A stretch of 9,357 nucleotides of DNA from Candidatus Eiseniibacteriota bacterium (lineage in GTDB: Bacteria; JAFGKV01), in NCBI GenBank assembly GCA_025453925.1, contig JALOPK010000107.1, forward strand, positions 1 to 9,357. The letters are read 5' to 3'. This document shows, in pieces, positions 1 through 6,775 of the stretch (position 1 is the first letter of the stretch; every line of letters starts with the position of its first letter). Position numbers and translations under genes: made by a program. The notes under the pieces were generated by a model. The model was not told the DNA's origin. It worked only from the letters and a program-made list of their open reading frames with translations, and did no database searches.

Positions 1-119
1 TCGAGTGCGAGCCGTGCGGCCGATGCCCGGCCTGGGTCGGGTCGCGAACCGTGCTCCTGCCATGCCGACACCACTGCACGGGCCAAGAGGTCCAGATCGA
101 ATCGAGGGGAGAGGGGACG
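1..119 (+). other. Leader upstream of the ICMT-like gene; open in its frame and Cys-rich if translated
   Basis: No separate gene is recognisable here. The reading frame of the ICMT-like gene is open from base 3 through the whole leader. If translated it would give a short segment with five cysteines (codons at 6, 15, 24, 63 and 75) including a CxxCxxC-like cluster and PCRHHC. An in-frame ATG occurs at 51, but the ATG at 120 has the better ribosome-binding site. It may be 5' untranslated sequence, the end of an upstream gene, or a real N-terminal extension cut by the window edge; the first is my default. Confidence 0.3.
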
Positions 120-659
120 ATGACAAGGGAGTCCTGCTTGGGCAGTACCTACCTCATCCTGGCCGGCCTTTGCCTGGCCGGCCTGATGATCCGCAACGGT
201 TACGAGCTGCTCAAGAAGGCCGGGAGAGTGGATGCCGAGGACAAGGTCATCTTCTTCGTCGTCTTCGCGGCGATGTGCGCCATGTTGGTGAGCTGGCCTC
301 TCATGTGTGCGTGGGACCCGCGGCGCATGGTGGTGCCGAGCGGCGTGCGGTGGGTCGGCCTCGGCATGGCGGCAGCGGGGTTCGCCCTGGCGATAGGAGG
401 GATGGTTCAACTGCGAGGAGTGGAGAACATCACCCAACTTGTCACCACGGGGTTGTACTCCAGGCTTCGCCATCCCATGTACACCGGCTTCATCCTGTGG
501 ATCATCGGATGGGCGGCGGTCTACGGCCCCATGGTCAGCCCCTTCGTGGGAATCGTGTGCATCGGCAGCGTTCTCTATTGGCGCAACCTGGAGGAGTGCG
601 CGATGGAATCACGCTACGGGGATGACTATCGGGCCTATCGTCGTGAGACGTGGTGCTGA
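120..659 (+). CDS. Isoprenylcysteine carboxyl methyltransferase (ICMT)-like integral membrane methyltransferase
   Basis: A 179-residue membrane protein of the bacterial ICMT/PEMT-like superfamily, which uses S-adenosylmethionine to methylate small or lipidic acceptors at the membrane; the acceptor cannot be told from sequence. Hydrophobic segments lie near residues 9-26, 43-63, 74-97 and 122-155. The diagnostic C-terminal half is present: GLYSRLRHPMYTG at 111-123 (Arg-His-Pro motif) and an EE-x(3)-ES-RYGDDYRAYRR stretch at about 158-175, the SAM-binding signature of the family. Length is typical of short bacterial members. The ATG at 120 is chosen because a purine-rich GAGGGGAGAGGGG tract sits just upstream. 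The frame stays open to the left window edge, so a longer start is possible (see the leader entry). The protein ends Thr-Trp-Cys. The next gene is 552 bp away, so no operon partner is visible downstream. Family call is strong, substrate unknown. Confidence 0.85.
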   Translation: MTRESCLGSTYLILAGLCLAGLMIRNGYELLKKAGRVDAEDKVIFFVVFAAMCAMLVSWPLMCAWDPRRMVVPSGVRWVGLGMAAAGFALAIGGMVQLRGVENITQLVTTGLYSRLRHPMYTGFILWIIGWAAVYGPMVSPFVGIVCIGSVLYWRNLEECAMESRYGDDYRAYRRETWC

Positions 660-1211
660 CTCAACCCTGACCCGACGGCCGAGTGGAGAAGGGAGCAGGG
701 TCGGTAGTGCATCATGGGATCTGGTCGAGCGAAGGTGGGCGGGACCTCTCCGCACCAGCGGTGCATGTGCGCGGTCTGCCGGTCGCGTGGGAGTGAGAGA
801 GATCCGGTCAAGTCCATCACTGCTCCAGGGTGAAGGTATCACTCAGAACGCGAGAACCGGACAGGAACGGGCCTCTCCGCCTGCGGTCAAGCGAGCGGCG
901 GGCGGGCGGCTGAGTCTCTTCAGGGGTGTCCGCGTAGACGTCTGGGTTTCCAGCGGGCGAGACGATGTCCGGCGCAGCCCAGATCCTTCCCACGGTGGCA
1001 GCGGCACGTTGACGACTTGCCAACGCGCCGCGCGCCCGGGGCCCATCCATTGCCTCAAGCCCCAGTCCTCGGGGCGGGGTGGTTGCGTTGGGGGTCGCAT
1101 CGGGGAACGCGCAGGCTGCGCTTTCTCGCTGACACACATCGCGTGTATATTCGACCCCGCCGCGACCTCGATGGTTGTCCTGAACTGCTGGTCTGAACTC
1201 GGAGTGTTCCC
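660..1211. other. Intergenic region, 552 bp, no gene recognised
   Basis: Both strands carry open frames here, but they are GC-driven: their translations are rich in Arg, Pro, Ser and Gly, they overlap each other, and they run into flanking genes without family motifs. A short GC-rich stem (GCCCC at 1059-1063 with GGGGC at 1071-1075, 7-nt loop) is present but weak. The only plausible control element is an AT-rich TATATT near 1146. I see no tRNA, repeat array or pseudogene remnant that I can name. Confidence 0.5.
1146..1151 (+). promoter_or_regulatory. Possible -10 element (TATATT) for the PHP hydrolase gene
   Basis: TATATT preceded by GTG stands out in otherwise GC-rich sequence about 60 bp before the GTG start at 1212, a sensible distance for a promoter. 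No good -35 hexamer lies at the expected spacing (the sequence there is a TTTCTC-like stretch), so this is an inference from composition and position only. Confidence 0.3.
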
Positions 1212-3470
1212 GTGGCGCTTTTCAGCTCGGCGAGAGTCGTGACGACTGGTGTGTGGTGTGCGCTGGCTCTGGTAGTGTCCTCCCCAGGCGCCGTACATTC
1301 CTCGCAGGCTGCGCCCCCACCCGACCCTCGCCCTCGATACGATAACACCTACGCCAAAGACTTCATCATGGACGCGCCGTGGCGAGTGATCGATGAGCAG
1401 ACTGCTATCCCGGTGACGATAATTCTGAAAGACTGTGACGTTGATGACATCAGGGAACTTCACTGGATACGACTCTGGGATGTGACGGGCGGCGGGTCAG
1501 TTCTCCTGTGGGATCATGACTTCGATGACGAGCAGATCGGAGATGATGACTCGGAGCACAACTACTGGACGTACATCACGACCGTCACTGAAGGACATGC
1601 CACCCTTCCCGATGGGTCGCTCCTGACCCCGTCGAACCTGGGTCACGACCCCGGCGACGATATCCAACTGAGCGTCTCAGTGTATTACCGGGATGATTGG
1701 TTCAACTACACGGAGACCCGTCATCTCCGCGTTCACGTCGGTGGCGGGCCGTTCCCCTGGCCCGAAGACTGGTATGGCGGTGACACGCACTACCACACTA
1801 TGTACACGAACAACCTCTACGAATCTGGCGCTCCCCTTCCGGCCGTGCGACTGGCGGCGATCGCCATGGGACTCGACTGGCTGACCGCCACCGACCACTC
1901 CTGCGACCTCGATGAAACAGGAGACGGGGCGTACTCGTACGCCACTCACCATTGGGAGTACTCGATACAGACTCCGGCGGGGACTGCGACGACGTACCGG
2001 GATAATACGTCTTACGGGTCGAGCTGGGGAGCCCTCGGTGCAGACGTTTCCGATCTGGATTCACCGGCGTTCCGGCTGTTTCGAGGGGTTGAGATCAATC
2101 TGGGATCAATCGATGACGACTCCTGGGAGAAGACCCTTCACACACTGTTCTACAACCCGGACTACATCAATTCACCGTACAGCGGGGCGTTGGGAGAGCG
2201 GCCGGTTTTCCCGTCATTGCCCGATGGGTTGGACTCGCTGGCTGTCGGCGGTTTCGCCTATGCGGCCCATCCGTTGAGCGATCTGTCGGCCGAGTGGGCC
2301 GGGCTGGATTGGGGTGTGAACGGTTCAGTTTGGGGTGATCAAGACCTCGATTCGGTCCTTGTTCGTGAAGCCTTCAGAGGGATCGAGGCCTTCAACATGC
2401 GCCAAACCAGGTACTCCAGCGATCAGAACGATCCTTGGGCCGACTTTGATTCAGGCGTCCTTCCCGACGATCCCTACCCGAACGAACTGCTCGCCGGAGT
2501 CGACCTCTGGGATCAACGCCTTGTTGCCGGCTTGGCGCCGGGCGGATCGAGGAAAGTGTTCCTTTCCGGCGGCAGTGATGCCCACGGGGACTTCAACTAT
2601 GCCTCGTTCATGGGTGTCGACAACTATGCGACGGACAATGCCATGGGGCGGGTGCAGACGGTCGCGTACGTCCCCGGTGAGTACGGAGGCGAGAGCCTTC
2701 CGCCCATGAACGACATACTTGACGCTCTTCGGGCCGGTCAGACGATAGCGACTGATGGGCCGTTTCTCGAAGTCGGTCTTGATCGTGACGGAGACGGAGA
2801 CTGGTACGAACCAGCCGACCTGAAGATCGGCGAGCATGGAATCGTCAATCCCGGCTCGGAGCTGCCTCTTGTCGTTCGGTGGGCATCGCTTTCGGAATTC
2901 GGGGCGGTGGACAGCGTGAAGCTCATGGCGGGAGATCAGGCAGGCACCTTTGTGGCGCACGCGTTCTCGCCAAACAGCAACGGTAGTGGGTACGGAGGCT
3001 CTGCGGTGATCGACCTCTCTTCCCTCGGTCTCACCGGGGCATACTACTTCAGGGCCGAGCTTCTTACCGACGACGGAGACGTCGGGCATCGAGCCTACAC
3101 CAATCCGATCTGGATTACGTTCGTGTATCCGCCCGGGGCGATTGACGATCTCACCGCAACGGTGATGGGCGACACGATTCGATTGGGCTGGAGCGCCGTC
3201 ACACTCGACGAAAGCGGCCAGCCAACCTCAGTGGATCACTACGTGGTGTACCGGAGCCCTGACCCCTTCTTTCTCGCGGAATCCGCCGATTCGATAGGCG
3301 GAGCCACCGATCCCTGGTTTGACGACACCGATGCAGGGGTGGGAGACCCGACGACCAATCACTACTATGTCGTGAAAGCCGTAGACTCGTTCGGCAATCG
3401 AGCTCTTGATTCGAACAGGGTCGGGAAGTTCGACAGACCCGTATCGGGAATCGATCTTCTATCGGAGTGA
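1212..3470 (+). CDS. Secreted PHP-domain metallohydrolase (CehA/McbA-like) with C-terminal fibronectin type III domain
   Basis: A 752-residue exported protein. Residues 1-34 form a signal peptide (hydrophobic core about 13-28, Ala-rich cleavage region). Residues about 40-180 look like a beta-sandwich lead-in. The PHP metal-dependent hydrolase domain follows, with the expected ligands: DTHYH (191-195), TDH (227-229), GVEI (Glu294), His310, AAHP (His353) and GSDAH (Asp456, His458). TDGPFLEV at 514-521 matches the conserved end of the PHP core in CehA/McbA-like proteins. An acidic D-x-D-x-D-x-D run at 524-530 resembles a calcium-binding loop. Residues about 641-735 form a fibronectin type III domain (PPGAIDDLTAT, LGWSAV, DHYVVYRS, YYVVKAVDSFGN). 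PHP proteins hydrolyse phosphoester or related bonds; this one's substrate is unknown. Start: GTG with GGAG at 1201-1204, 7 nt upstream. No sorting signal or anchor is seen at the C-terminus. The next gene is convergent, so it is probably monocistronic. Confidence 0.86.
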   Translation: MALFSSARVVTTGVWCALALVVSSPGAVHSSQAAPPPDPRPRYDNTYAKDFIMDAPWRVIDEQTAIPVTIILKDCDVDDIRELHWIRLWDVTGGGSVLLWDHDFDDEQIGDDDSEHNYWTYITTVTEGHATLPDGSLLTPSNLGHDPGDDIQLSVSVYYRDDWFNYTETRHLRVHVGGGPFPWPEDWYGGDTHYHTMYTNNLYESGAPLPAVRLAAIAMGLDWLTATDHSCDLDETGDGAYSYATHHWEYSIQTPAGTATTYRDNTSYGSSWGALGADVSDLDSPAFRLFRGVEINLGSIDDDSWEKTLHTLFYNPDYINSPYSGALGERPVFPSLPDGLDSLAVGGFAYAAHPLSDLSAEWAGLDWGVNGSVWGDQDLDSVLVREAFRGIEAFNMRQTRYSSDQNDPWADFDSGVLPDDPYPNELLAGVDLWDQRLVAGLAPGGSRKVFLSGGSDAHGDFNYASFMGVDNYATDNAMGRVQTVAYVPGEYGGESLPPMNDILDALRAGQTIATDGPFLEVGLDRDGDGDWYEPADLKIGEHGIVNPGSELPLVVRWASLSEFGAVDSVKLMAGDQAGTFVAHAFSPNSNGSGYGGSAVIDLSSLGLTGAYYFRAELLTDDGDVGHRAYTNPIWITFVYPPGAIDDLTATVMGDTIRLGWSAVTLDESGQPTSVDHYVVYRSPDPFFLAESADSIGGATDPWFDDTDAGVGDPTTNHYYVVKAVDSFGNRALDSNRVGKFDRPVSGIDLLSE

Positions 3471-3536
3471 GTGGACAGGAGGCGACCAGGAATCCGGCAC
3501 TTCGCCCGCCCGCCGCAGTGCTTTCTGCACACAGGG

Positions 3537-3950
3537 CTACCGGGGGGCTCCATCGAGGATCTCCTGTGTCGTCAGCTTGTCCCTGGGCCTGACCTGACTC
3601 CCAAACCCTCTCTGCTTCACGACGTAGTCCCCAACTCTCACCCGCTGCCGGGAACGAACTTCGGATGACACCAATCTGGAGATCGTATGCCCCTCAGGCG
3701 TTCGGACCCGGAGATACTCAAGGTCCCCGGATTCGAACACCAGCCAGGCCATCCTTGACGACTTGATGGCAACCACCTGCCCCTCATAGGGTAGATAGCC
3801 ATCCCGGATCCATCTCCCCGCCAGCACGACAAAGCCGGTGAGAGAGACCACCGCAAGAAGGGTCAGACACAGCGATAGCGGACTGCCGATCAGGCGACAC
3901 CGCCAGATTCGATCCGAGGAGCCCCGACAGAAGTGTAGTGTCGTGTGCAT
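3537..3950 (-). CDS. Small single-pass membrane protein of unknown function
   Basis: I do not recognise this family with certainty. From the ATG at 3950 it encodes 137 residues: a short N-terminal part with basic residues, one clear transmembrane helix (about residues 22-47, SPLSLCLTLLAVVSLTGFVV and on), and a soluble domain of about 85 residues. That domain alternates hydrophobic and charged residues as a small beta-barrel would, with YEGQVVAIKSS (55-65), WLVFESGDLEYLRVRTPEG (69-87) and VRVGDYVVKQRG (104-115); the VGDxVxK pattern recalls small SH3/OB-like barrels. The helix and patterned beta domain, unlike the Arg/Pro/Ser-rich shadow frames nearby, argue that it is coding. The frame is open to 4055, but the upstream part is Arg/Pro-rich, so I prefer 3950; no strong ribosome-binding site supports either. 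It converges on the PHP gene with a 66-bp gap. Confidence 0.5.
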   Translation of the reverse strand: MHTTLHFCRGSSDRIWRCRLIGSPLSLCLTLLAVVSLTGFVVLAGRWIRDGYLPYEGQVVAIKSSRMAWLVFESGDLEYLRVRTPEGHTISRLVSSEVRSRQRVRVGDYVVKQRGFGSQVRPRDKLTTQEILDGAPR

Positions 3951-4352
3951 GCGCGTCACACCGGATCGAGCGCCAGGGGGGTCGCCATGAGGCCTTCGCG
4001 ACACTCCATGGGTGCGGAGAGGATAGTGAAGGGGAATCCACTCACCCGGAATCACACCTTCGCGGGAATGACGCGAGTAGGGGCGATTCGTGGCATCAGT
4101 TCACGACCGTCGCGCCGGGCGTGCGCGAGAGGCCGGCCGCCGGCGAAGCGGCCTGTTGGGTGGTCGGGAATCGACTCCGGGGCGCTGGCAAATCGAACCC
4201 ACTGCTCTCTCCGCGGCGCCGATTCTCCAGAGTTGGCGCGACCCCGAGGACTCAGTCGGCCGGCACCCACACGTGGGATGAGCGGGCTCCCGCGCACCGT
4301 CGGCCCATTAATGAGAGGCCCGCGCGGCTCACTGAGGATCCGGCCGGTACTG
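3951..4352. other. Intergenic region, 402 bp, with degenerate repeat-like sequence and no gene recognised
   Basis: The stretch lies between the start of the small membrane protein and the end of kamA. Open frames on both strands overlap each other, lack family motifs and have GC-driven composition. Its left part (4031-4117) resembles the short dispersed intergenic repeats described separately. The remainder holds GC-rich self-complementary patches such as AGGCCG/CGGCCT near 4130-4155 and a CACGTG at about 4270, none with a U-tract, so no intrinsic terminator for kamA can be called. A tRNA-like GGGTTCGATTTG on the minus strand near 4187-4198 does not fold as a T-arm. Confidence 0.45.
4031..4117. 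repeat. Degenerate dispersed-repeat-like segment with imperfect inverted repeat
   Basis: Two motifs seen widely in bacterial intergenic repeats appear back to back. GGGGAATCCA (4031-4040), a GGAAT at 4048 and CGCGGGAATGACG (4061-4073) resemble a decayed copy of the 'gtcattcccgcg...gggaatcca' family. GTAGGGGCGATTCGTG (4078-4092 region) begins an imperfect hairpin: GCGA (4083-4086) plus CGTG (4089-4092) pair with CACG (4102-4105) plus TCGC (4110-4113) around a 9-nt loop. The resemblance is from memory and only one copy is in the window, so it is a suggestion. Confidence 0.35.
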
Positions 4353-5498
4353 TTACTTCCTGGTCGAATTCTGCCGCCTCGGCTTGCCTTCGATTCGCTC
4401 AATCGGATCGTTGATGTACACCTTGCCCAAGCCAATCGCTGACGTAATGATGCCGCCCTTCCGGTCTTCACTGATGTCGTTGGAGTACCCGAGATCCACC
4501 GGCACCTTGCCCCGCCCCCCCTGCGCGTCCACCACGTAGGTGGGTCGAAGGAAACCGGTGGTCGCGCCGCAGAGATCCCTGCAGATTTCCTTTCCTCGGT
4601 ACACCTCGGTTCTGAAATGCCCGGTCCCCTCGACCAGATCCGCGTAGTACAAGTAGTAGGGTCTCACGCCCATCCTGCCGAGGCCGTGAACCAGATCTCT
4701 CATCACATCCGTGTCGTCGTTCACTCCCTTTAGTAGAACGCTCTGGTTCGCGACGGGAATGCCAAGATTCCTGAGGATCTGGATGGCCTGATAGCTCTGG
4801 TCGGTTATTTCGTTAGGATGATTGAAGTGCGTGTTCACGTACAACTGGGGATCCTTGGACGTCTTCGGCGTGTGCCTTCTCAACACGTCAACGAGTTCAG
4901 CGTCTTCGATGATTCGCTGTGGCCACACGCAGGGGACTCGTGTCCCGAGTCTGATAAGATCAAGGTGTTTGATCTCCCCGAGCTTTCCCAGTATTTCGTC
5001 AAGCCTCTTGTTTGATATCAGCAGCGGATCCCCGCCAGAAACCAACACGTCTCTGAGGTCATCGTGAGATGCAACGTACTCGATGCCTTTGTTTATGTCA
5101 TCAAGCGATGGGTTCTTATGATCATCTCCGACTTTTCTTTTCCTTGTACAGAATCTGCAATACATTGAGCATTCGTTTGACACGAACAGCAAGACCCTGT
5201 CTGGATAGCGATGGATTATCGTCCTTGGACCGCCGAGGGGGATGTCCCCTTCTTCATCAAGGGGATCCTCCGTCAGATCCTTGTAGTGCTCAAGTTCCTC
5301 GACGTCAGGAATAGCCTGCTTCCAGATGCCGTCATTCATCTTCTCAATGAGACCAAGGTAGTAGGTATTCACCCGCATGGGGTACTTGGCGATCACATCC
5401 CTGAGTCTCGGATCAACTCTCGCCTTCCGTCCGGTGAGCCATTTCTCGAGGTCTTCGAATGTCTTTATCGAGTTCCTCAAGATATCTTTGTATGCCAT
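4353..5498 (-). CDS. kamA: Lysine 2,3-aminomutase (radical SAM, PLP-dependent)
   Basis: A 381-residue cytoplasmic enzyme that interconverts L-lysine and L-beta-lysine using a [4Fe-4S] cluster, SAM and pyridoxal phosphate; it serves lysine fermentation or beta-lysine (osmolyte or antibiotic) synthesis. Cluster ligands are Cys110, Cys114 and Cys117 in CSMYCRFCTRKRK, with Arg119 at the position that binds substrate carboxylate in the clostridial enzyme. VSGGDPLL (153-160) is the SAM-contact motif. Lys331 in AQGGRGKVP is the PLP Schiff-base lysine. Asp287 (ADLVEGTGHFRT) and Asp324 (VVDAQGG) occupy the positions of clostridial Asp293 and Asp330 that hold the substrate epsilon-amine, all three with the same offset of 6, which favours lysine over glutamate 2,3-aminomutase or EpmB. 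It is somewhat shorter than the roughly 416-residue clostridial enzyme. The start is well set by AAAGGAG at 5507-5513. No ablB acetyltransferase, efp or lysine-fermentation gene adjoins it. GC is lower than in neighbouring genes, suggesting possible transfer. Confidence 0.95.
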   Translation of the reverse strand: MAYKDILRNSIKTFEDLEKWLTGRKARVDPRLRDVIAKYPMRVNTYYLGLIEKMNDGIWKQAIPDVEELEHYKDLTEDPLDEEGDIPLGGPRTIIHRYPDRVLLFVSNECSMYCRFCTRKRKVGDDHKNPSLDDINKGIEYVASHDDLRDVLVSGGDPLLISNKRLDEILGKLGEIKHLDLIRLGTRVPCVWPQRIIEDAELVDVLRRHTPKTSKDPQLYVNTHFNHPNEITDQSYQAIQILRNLGIPVANQSVLLKGVNDDTDVMRDLVHGLGRMGVRPYYLYYADLVEGTGHFRTEVYRGKEICRDLCGATTGFLRPTYVVDAQGGRGKVPVDLGYSNDISEDRKGGIITSAIGLGKVYINDPIERIEGKPRRQNSTRK

Positions 5499-5506
5499 TC
5501 ACAGCG

Positions 5507-5513
5507 CTCCTTT
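5507..5513 (-). promoter_or_regulatory. Ribosome-binding site of kamA
   Basis: On the minus strand AAAGGAG stands 8 nt before the ATG at 5498, a near-ideal Shine-Dalgarno placement. It fixes the kamA start and excludes later in-frame methionines such as codon 41. Confidence 0.8.
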
Positions 5514-5962
5514 GGTGGACAACGGGAAGCGGAACATGGGAGGCTCAATCAGCGGCGACTCGAATGCTCACCCGAAACAGAGCGGAGTCGGGTCTCCCCG
5601 GTTCTTGGTATCATCACGGCGAGTCCGGTCATGGTTGAACCAAACAGCGCCGGTTGGCGCATGAACGGTCTCGATCCCCTCCACGTCCGACGAGGATGTC
5701 GTGGGTCCTCGTCATCTGGTCAGTCCTCCCTGGCCATGCAGCGAGGTCCCTCTCCGAAGGACAATGTGGGTCAAGGAATGAGTGCGTCTCCTCAGGGTCA
5801 AGAGTCCCCCCGCCGCCCGAGGAGGACGTGCACCGACGCCAGTGAGCCGGCAGGGTCGCGACTCTGCCGCGTGGCGAAGAGACAGTAGACTGGCGCTCAC
5901 ACACGGGAGATCATCCCGTGCGCCGCCGTGCCGACCGCGCGCCGGAGGTGTTCCCATGCGGG
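5514..5962. other. Intergenic region between kamA and the FkbM-type gene, no gene recognised
   Basis: About 450 bp separate the kamA ribosome-binding site from the stop codon of the fkbM-type gene. Open frames occur on both strands, but they are Arg/Ser/Pro-rich, mutually overlapping and motif-free. A kamA promoter should lie near 5600-5640 on the minus strand; a TTGGTT and a TGATAC are present there, but the spacing is wrong for a standard promoter, so none is called. The one clear structure is the perfect hairpin at 5902-5920. Confidence 0.45.
5902..5920 (-). terminator. Perfect 7-bp hairpin downstream of the FkbM-type gene, possible transcription terminator
   Basis: CACGGGA (5902-5908) and TCCCGTG (5914-5920) pair perfectly around the 5-nt loop GATCA. 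It lies 43 bp beyond the stop codon of the minus-strand fkbM-type gene, where a terminator would be expected. The sequence following it on the minus strand (TGTGAGCGCC) has no U-tract, so it would be a non-canonical or merely stabilising stem-loop. Confidence 0.4.
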
Positions 5963-6775
5963 TTAGGAGCCCGCGCCGTCCAAGGGTTCGGGCGAGAAGC
6001 CTTCGATTTCAGCGAAGTCTTCCGGGCGCCACCTGCCGCCGTCGGGCAAGCACAGCAGGTTCAGCGACGCGATCTCGCCGAACGCGTTTTCTTCGCGCTT
6101 CATGAAGTTGGCGGGGTTGTAGAGAGGAGGAGTGTGCCAGTACATTCGATAGCCAAGGCCCGCGATGCAGGCGACCAGTTCACCGGCCAGCGTGTTCCTG
6201 TCGTTCTCGACGTAGAGCACGGGTTGGAACCGGCCGATGGTCTCGGTGGCGCCCTCAATCACCGAGCGCTCCATGCCCTCCACATCGATCTTGATCAGGT
6301 TGACCCGCTCCGGCCCCAGCGCATCGATGGTTACTGCCGGCACCGGCTCGCCCGGCGGGCCGGCGCGGAGGGAGAAGCCCGCGAAATTCGTCTGCCGGTA
6401 GGGATCTGCTTTTGGGGCGAAGAGCGTCGTGAATGCGTCGCCGATGGCGGCGTGGTGGGCAAAGACGTTGGTGATGCTATTGAGCGCGATGTTGGCGCAC
6501 AGCGTCTGGAACATGAGCCGCTGCGGCTCGAACGAATGAATGGTGCCGGTAGGGCCCACGGCCTTGGCCAGAGGCAGCGTATGGGTTCCGATGCAGGCCC
6601 CCACGTCCAGCACCACTGACCCTTCCTCGACCGTGCGGCACAGCAACCCGATCTCCGCTTCCGCGAACTCCCCGTAGAGGTCGAGGGAGCGCCCCAGGTA
6701 TGCGTCGTTCGGGTTGAACACCATGATGCCATGCCGGCAGATCTTCACCTTGTTGTAGGGCGGAAAACGACCCAT
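5963..6775 (-). CDS. FkbM-family SAM-dependent methyltransferase
   Basis: A 270-residue cytoplasmic methyltransferase with a Rossmann-type SAM domain. It shows motif I VVLDVGACIGTHTLPLA (54-70), the acidic ribose-binding FEPQ (82-85), TIDAL (149-153) and the FkbM hallmark IKIDVEGME (161-169), then VLYVEND (186-192). FkbM enzymes O-methylate hydroxyls of sugars or polyketides (the namesake methylates the FK506 precursor); the acceptor here is unknown. The N-terminal CRHGIMVFNPNDAYLGRSLDLYGEF region (from residue 13) is the conserved lead-in seen in many FkbM relatives, so the protein is essentially complete. The start at 6775 is supported by GGAGG (plus-strand 6786-6790) 10 nt upstream; the internal Met18 would cut the conserved lead-in. 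No glycosyltransferase or glycan-cluster gene adjoins it, which is unusual since such genes often sit in polysaccharide loci. It is divergent from the S9 peptidase across about 180 bp. Confidence 0.93.
   Translation of the reverse strand: MGRFPPYNKVKICRHGIMVFNPNDAYLGRSLDLYGEFAEAEIGLLCRTVEEGSVVLDVGACIGTHTLPLAKAVGPTGTIHSFEPQRLMFQTLCANIALNSITNVFAHHAAIGDAFTTLFAPKADPYRQTNFAGFSLRAGPPGEPVPAVTIDALGPERVNLIKIDVEGMERSVIEGATETIGRFQPVLYVENDRNTLAGELVACIAGLGYRMYWHTPPLYNPANFMKREENAFGEIASLNLLCLPDGGRWRPEDFAEIEGFSPEPLDGAGS

Noticed and set aside
609-842. Minus-strand translation containing LLPSPLGRRVRVES, reminiscent of a translated dispersed repeat
   Set aside because: The underlying DNA does not form the palindrome expected of that repeat family and the resemblance is short; not enough to call a repeat or a gene.
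439-1242. Long plus-strand open frame running from inside the ICMT-like gene across the intergenic gap
   Set aside because: It overlaps a well-supported gene in another frame, is rich in Arg/Ser/Gly/Pro and has no family motif; open frames of this size are expected in GC-rich DNA.
843-1463. Minus-strand open frame covering the gap and the start of the PHP gene
   Set aside because: It lies antisense to the signal peptide and N-terminus of the PHP hydrolase, has biased Arg/Pro composition and no recognisable domain.
2451-3089. Long minus-strand open frame antisense to the PHP hydrolase
   Set aside because: It is a mirror of a gene with strong domain evidence and shows no independent motif or ribosome-binding site.
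3471-3536. Bidirectional terminator between the convergent PHP and small membrane protein genes
   Set aside because: Only 4-bp stems (GTGC/GCAC near 3518-3530) without U-tracts are present; too weak to call.
4180-4210. tRNA T-arm-like GGGTTCGATTTG on the minus strand
   Set aside because: The bases flanking the loop (AGTGG and TTGCC) do not pair, and no acceptor, D or anticodon arms can be placed around it.
5918-6619. Plus-strand open frame antisense to the FkbM-type gene
   Set aside because: The opposite strand has all FkbM motifs and a good ribosome-binding site; this frame is a codon-bias shadow.
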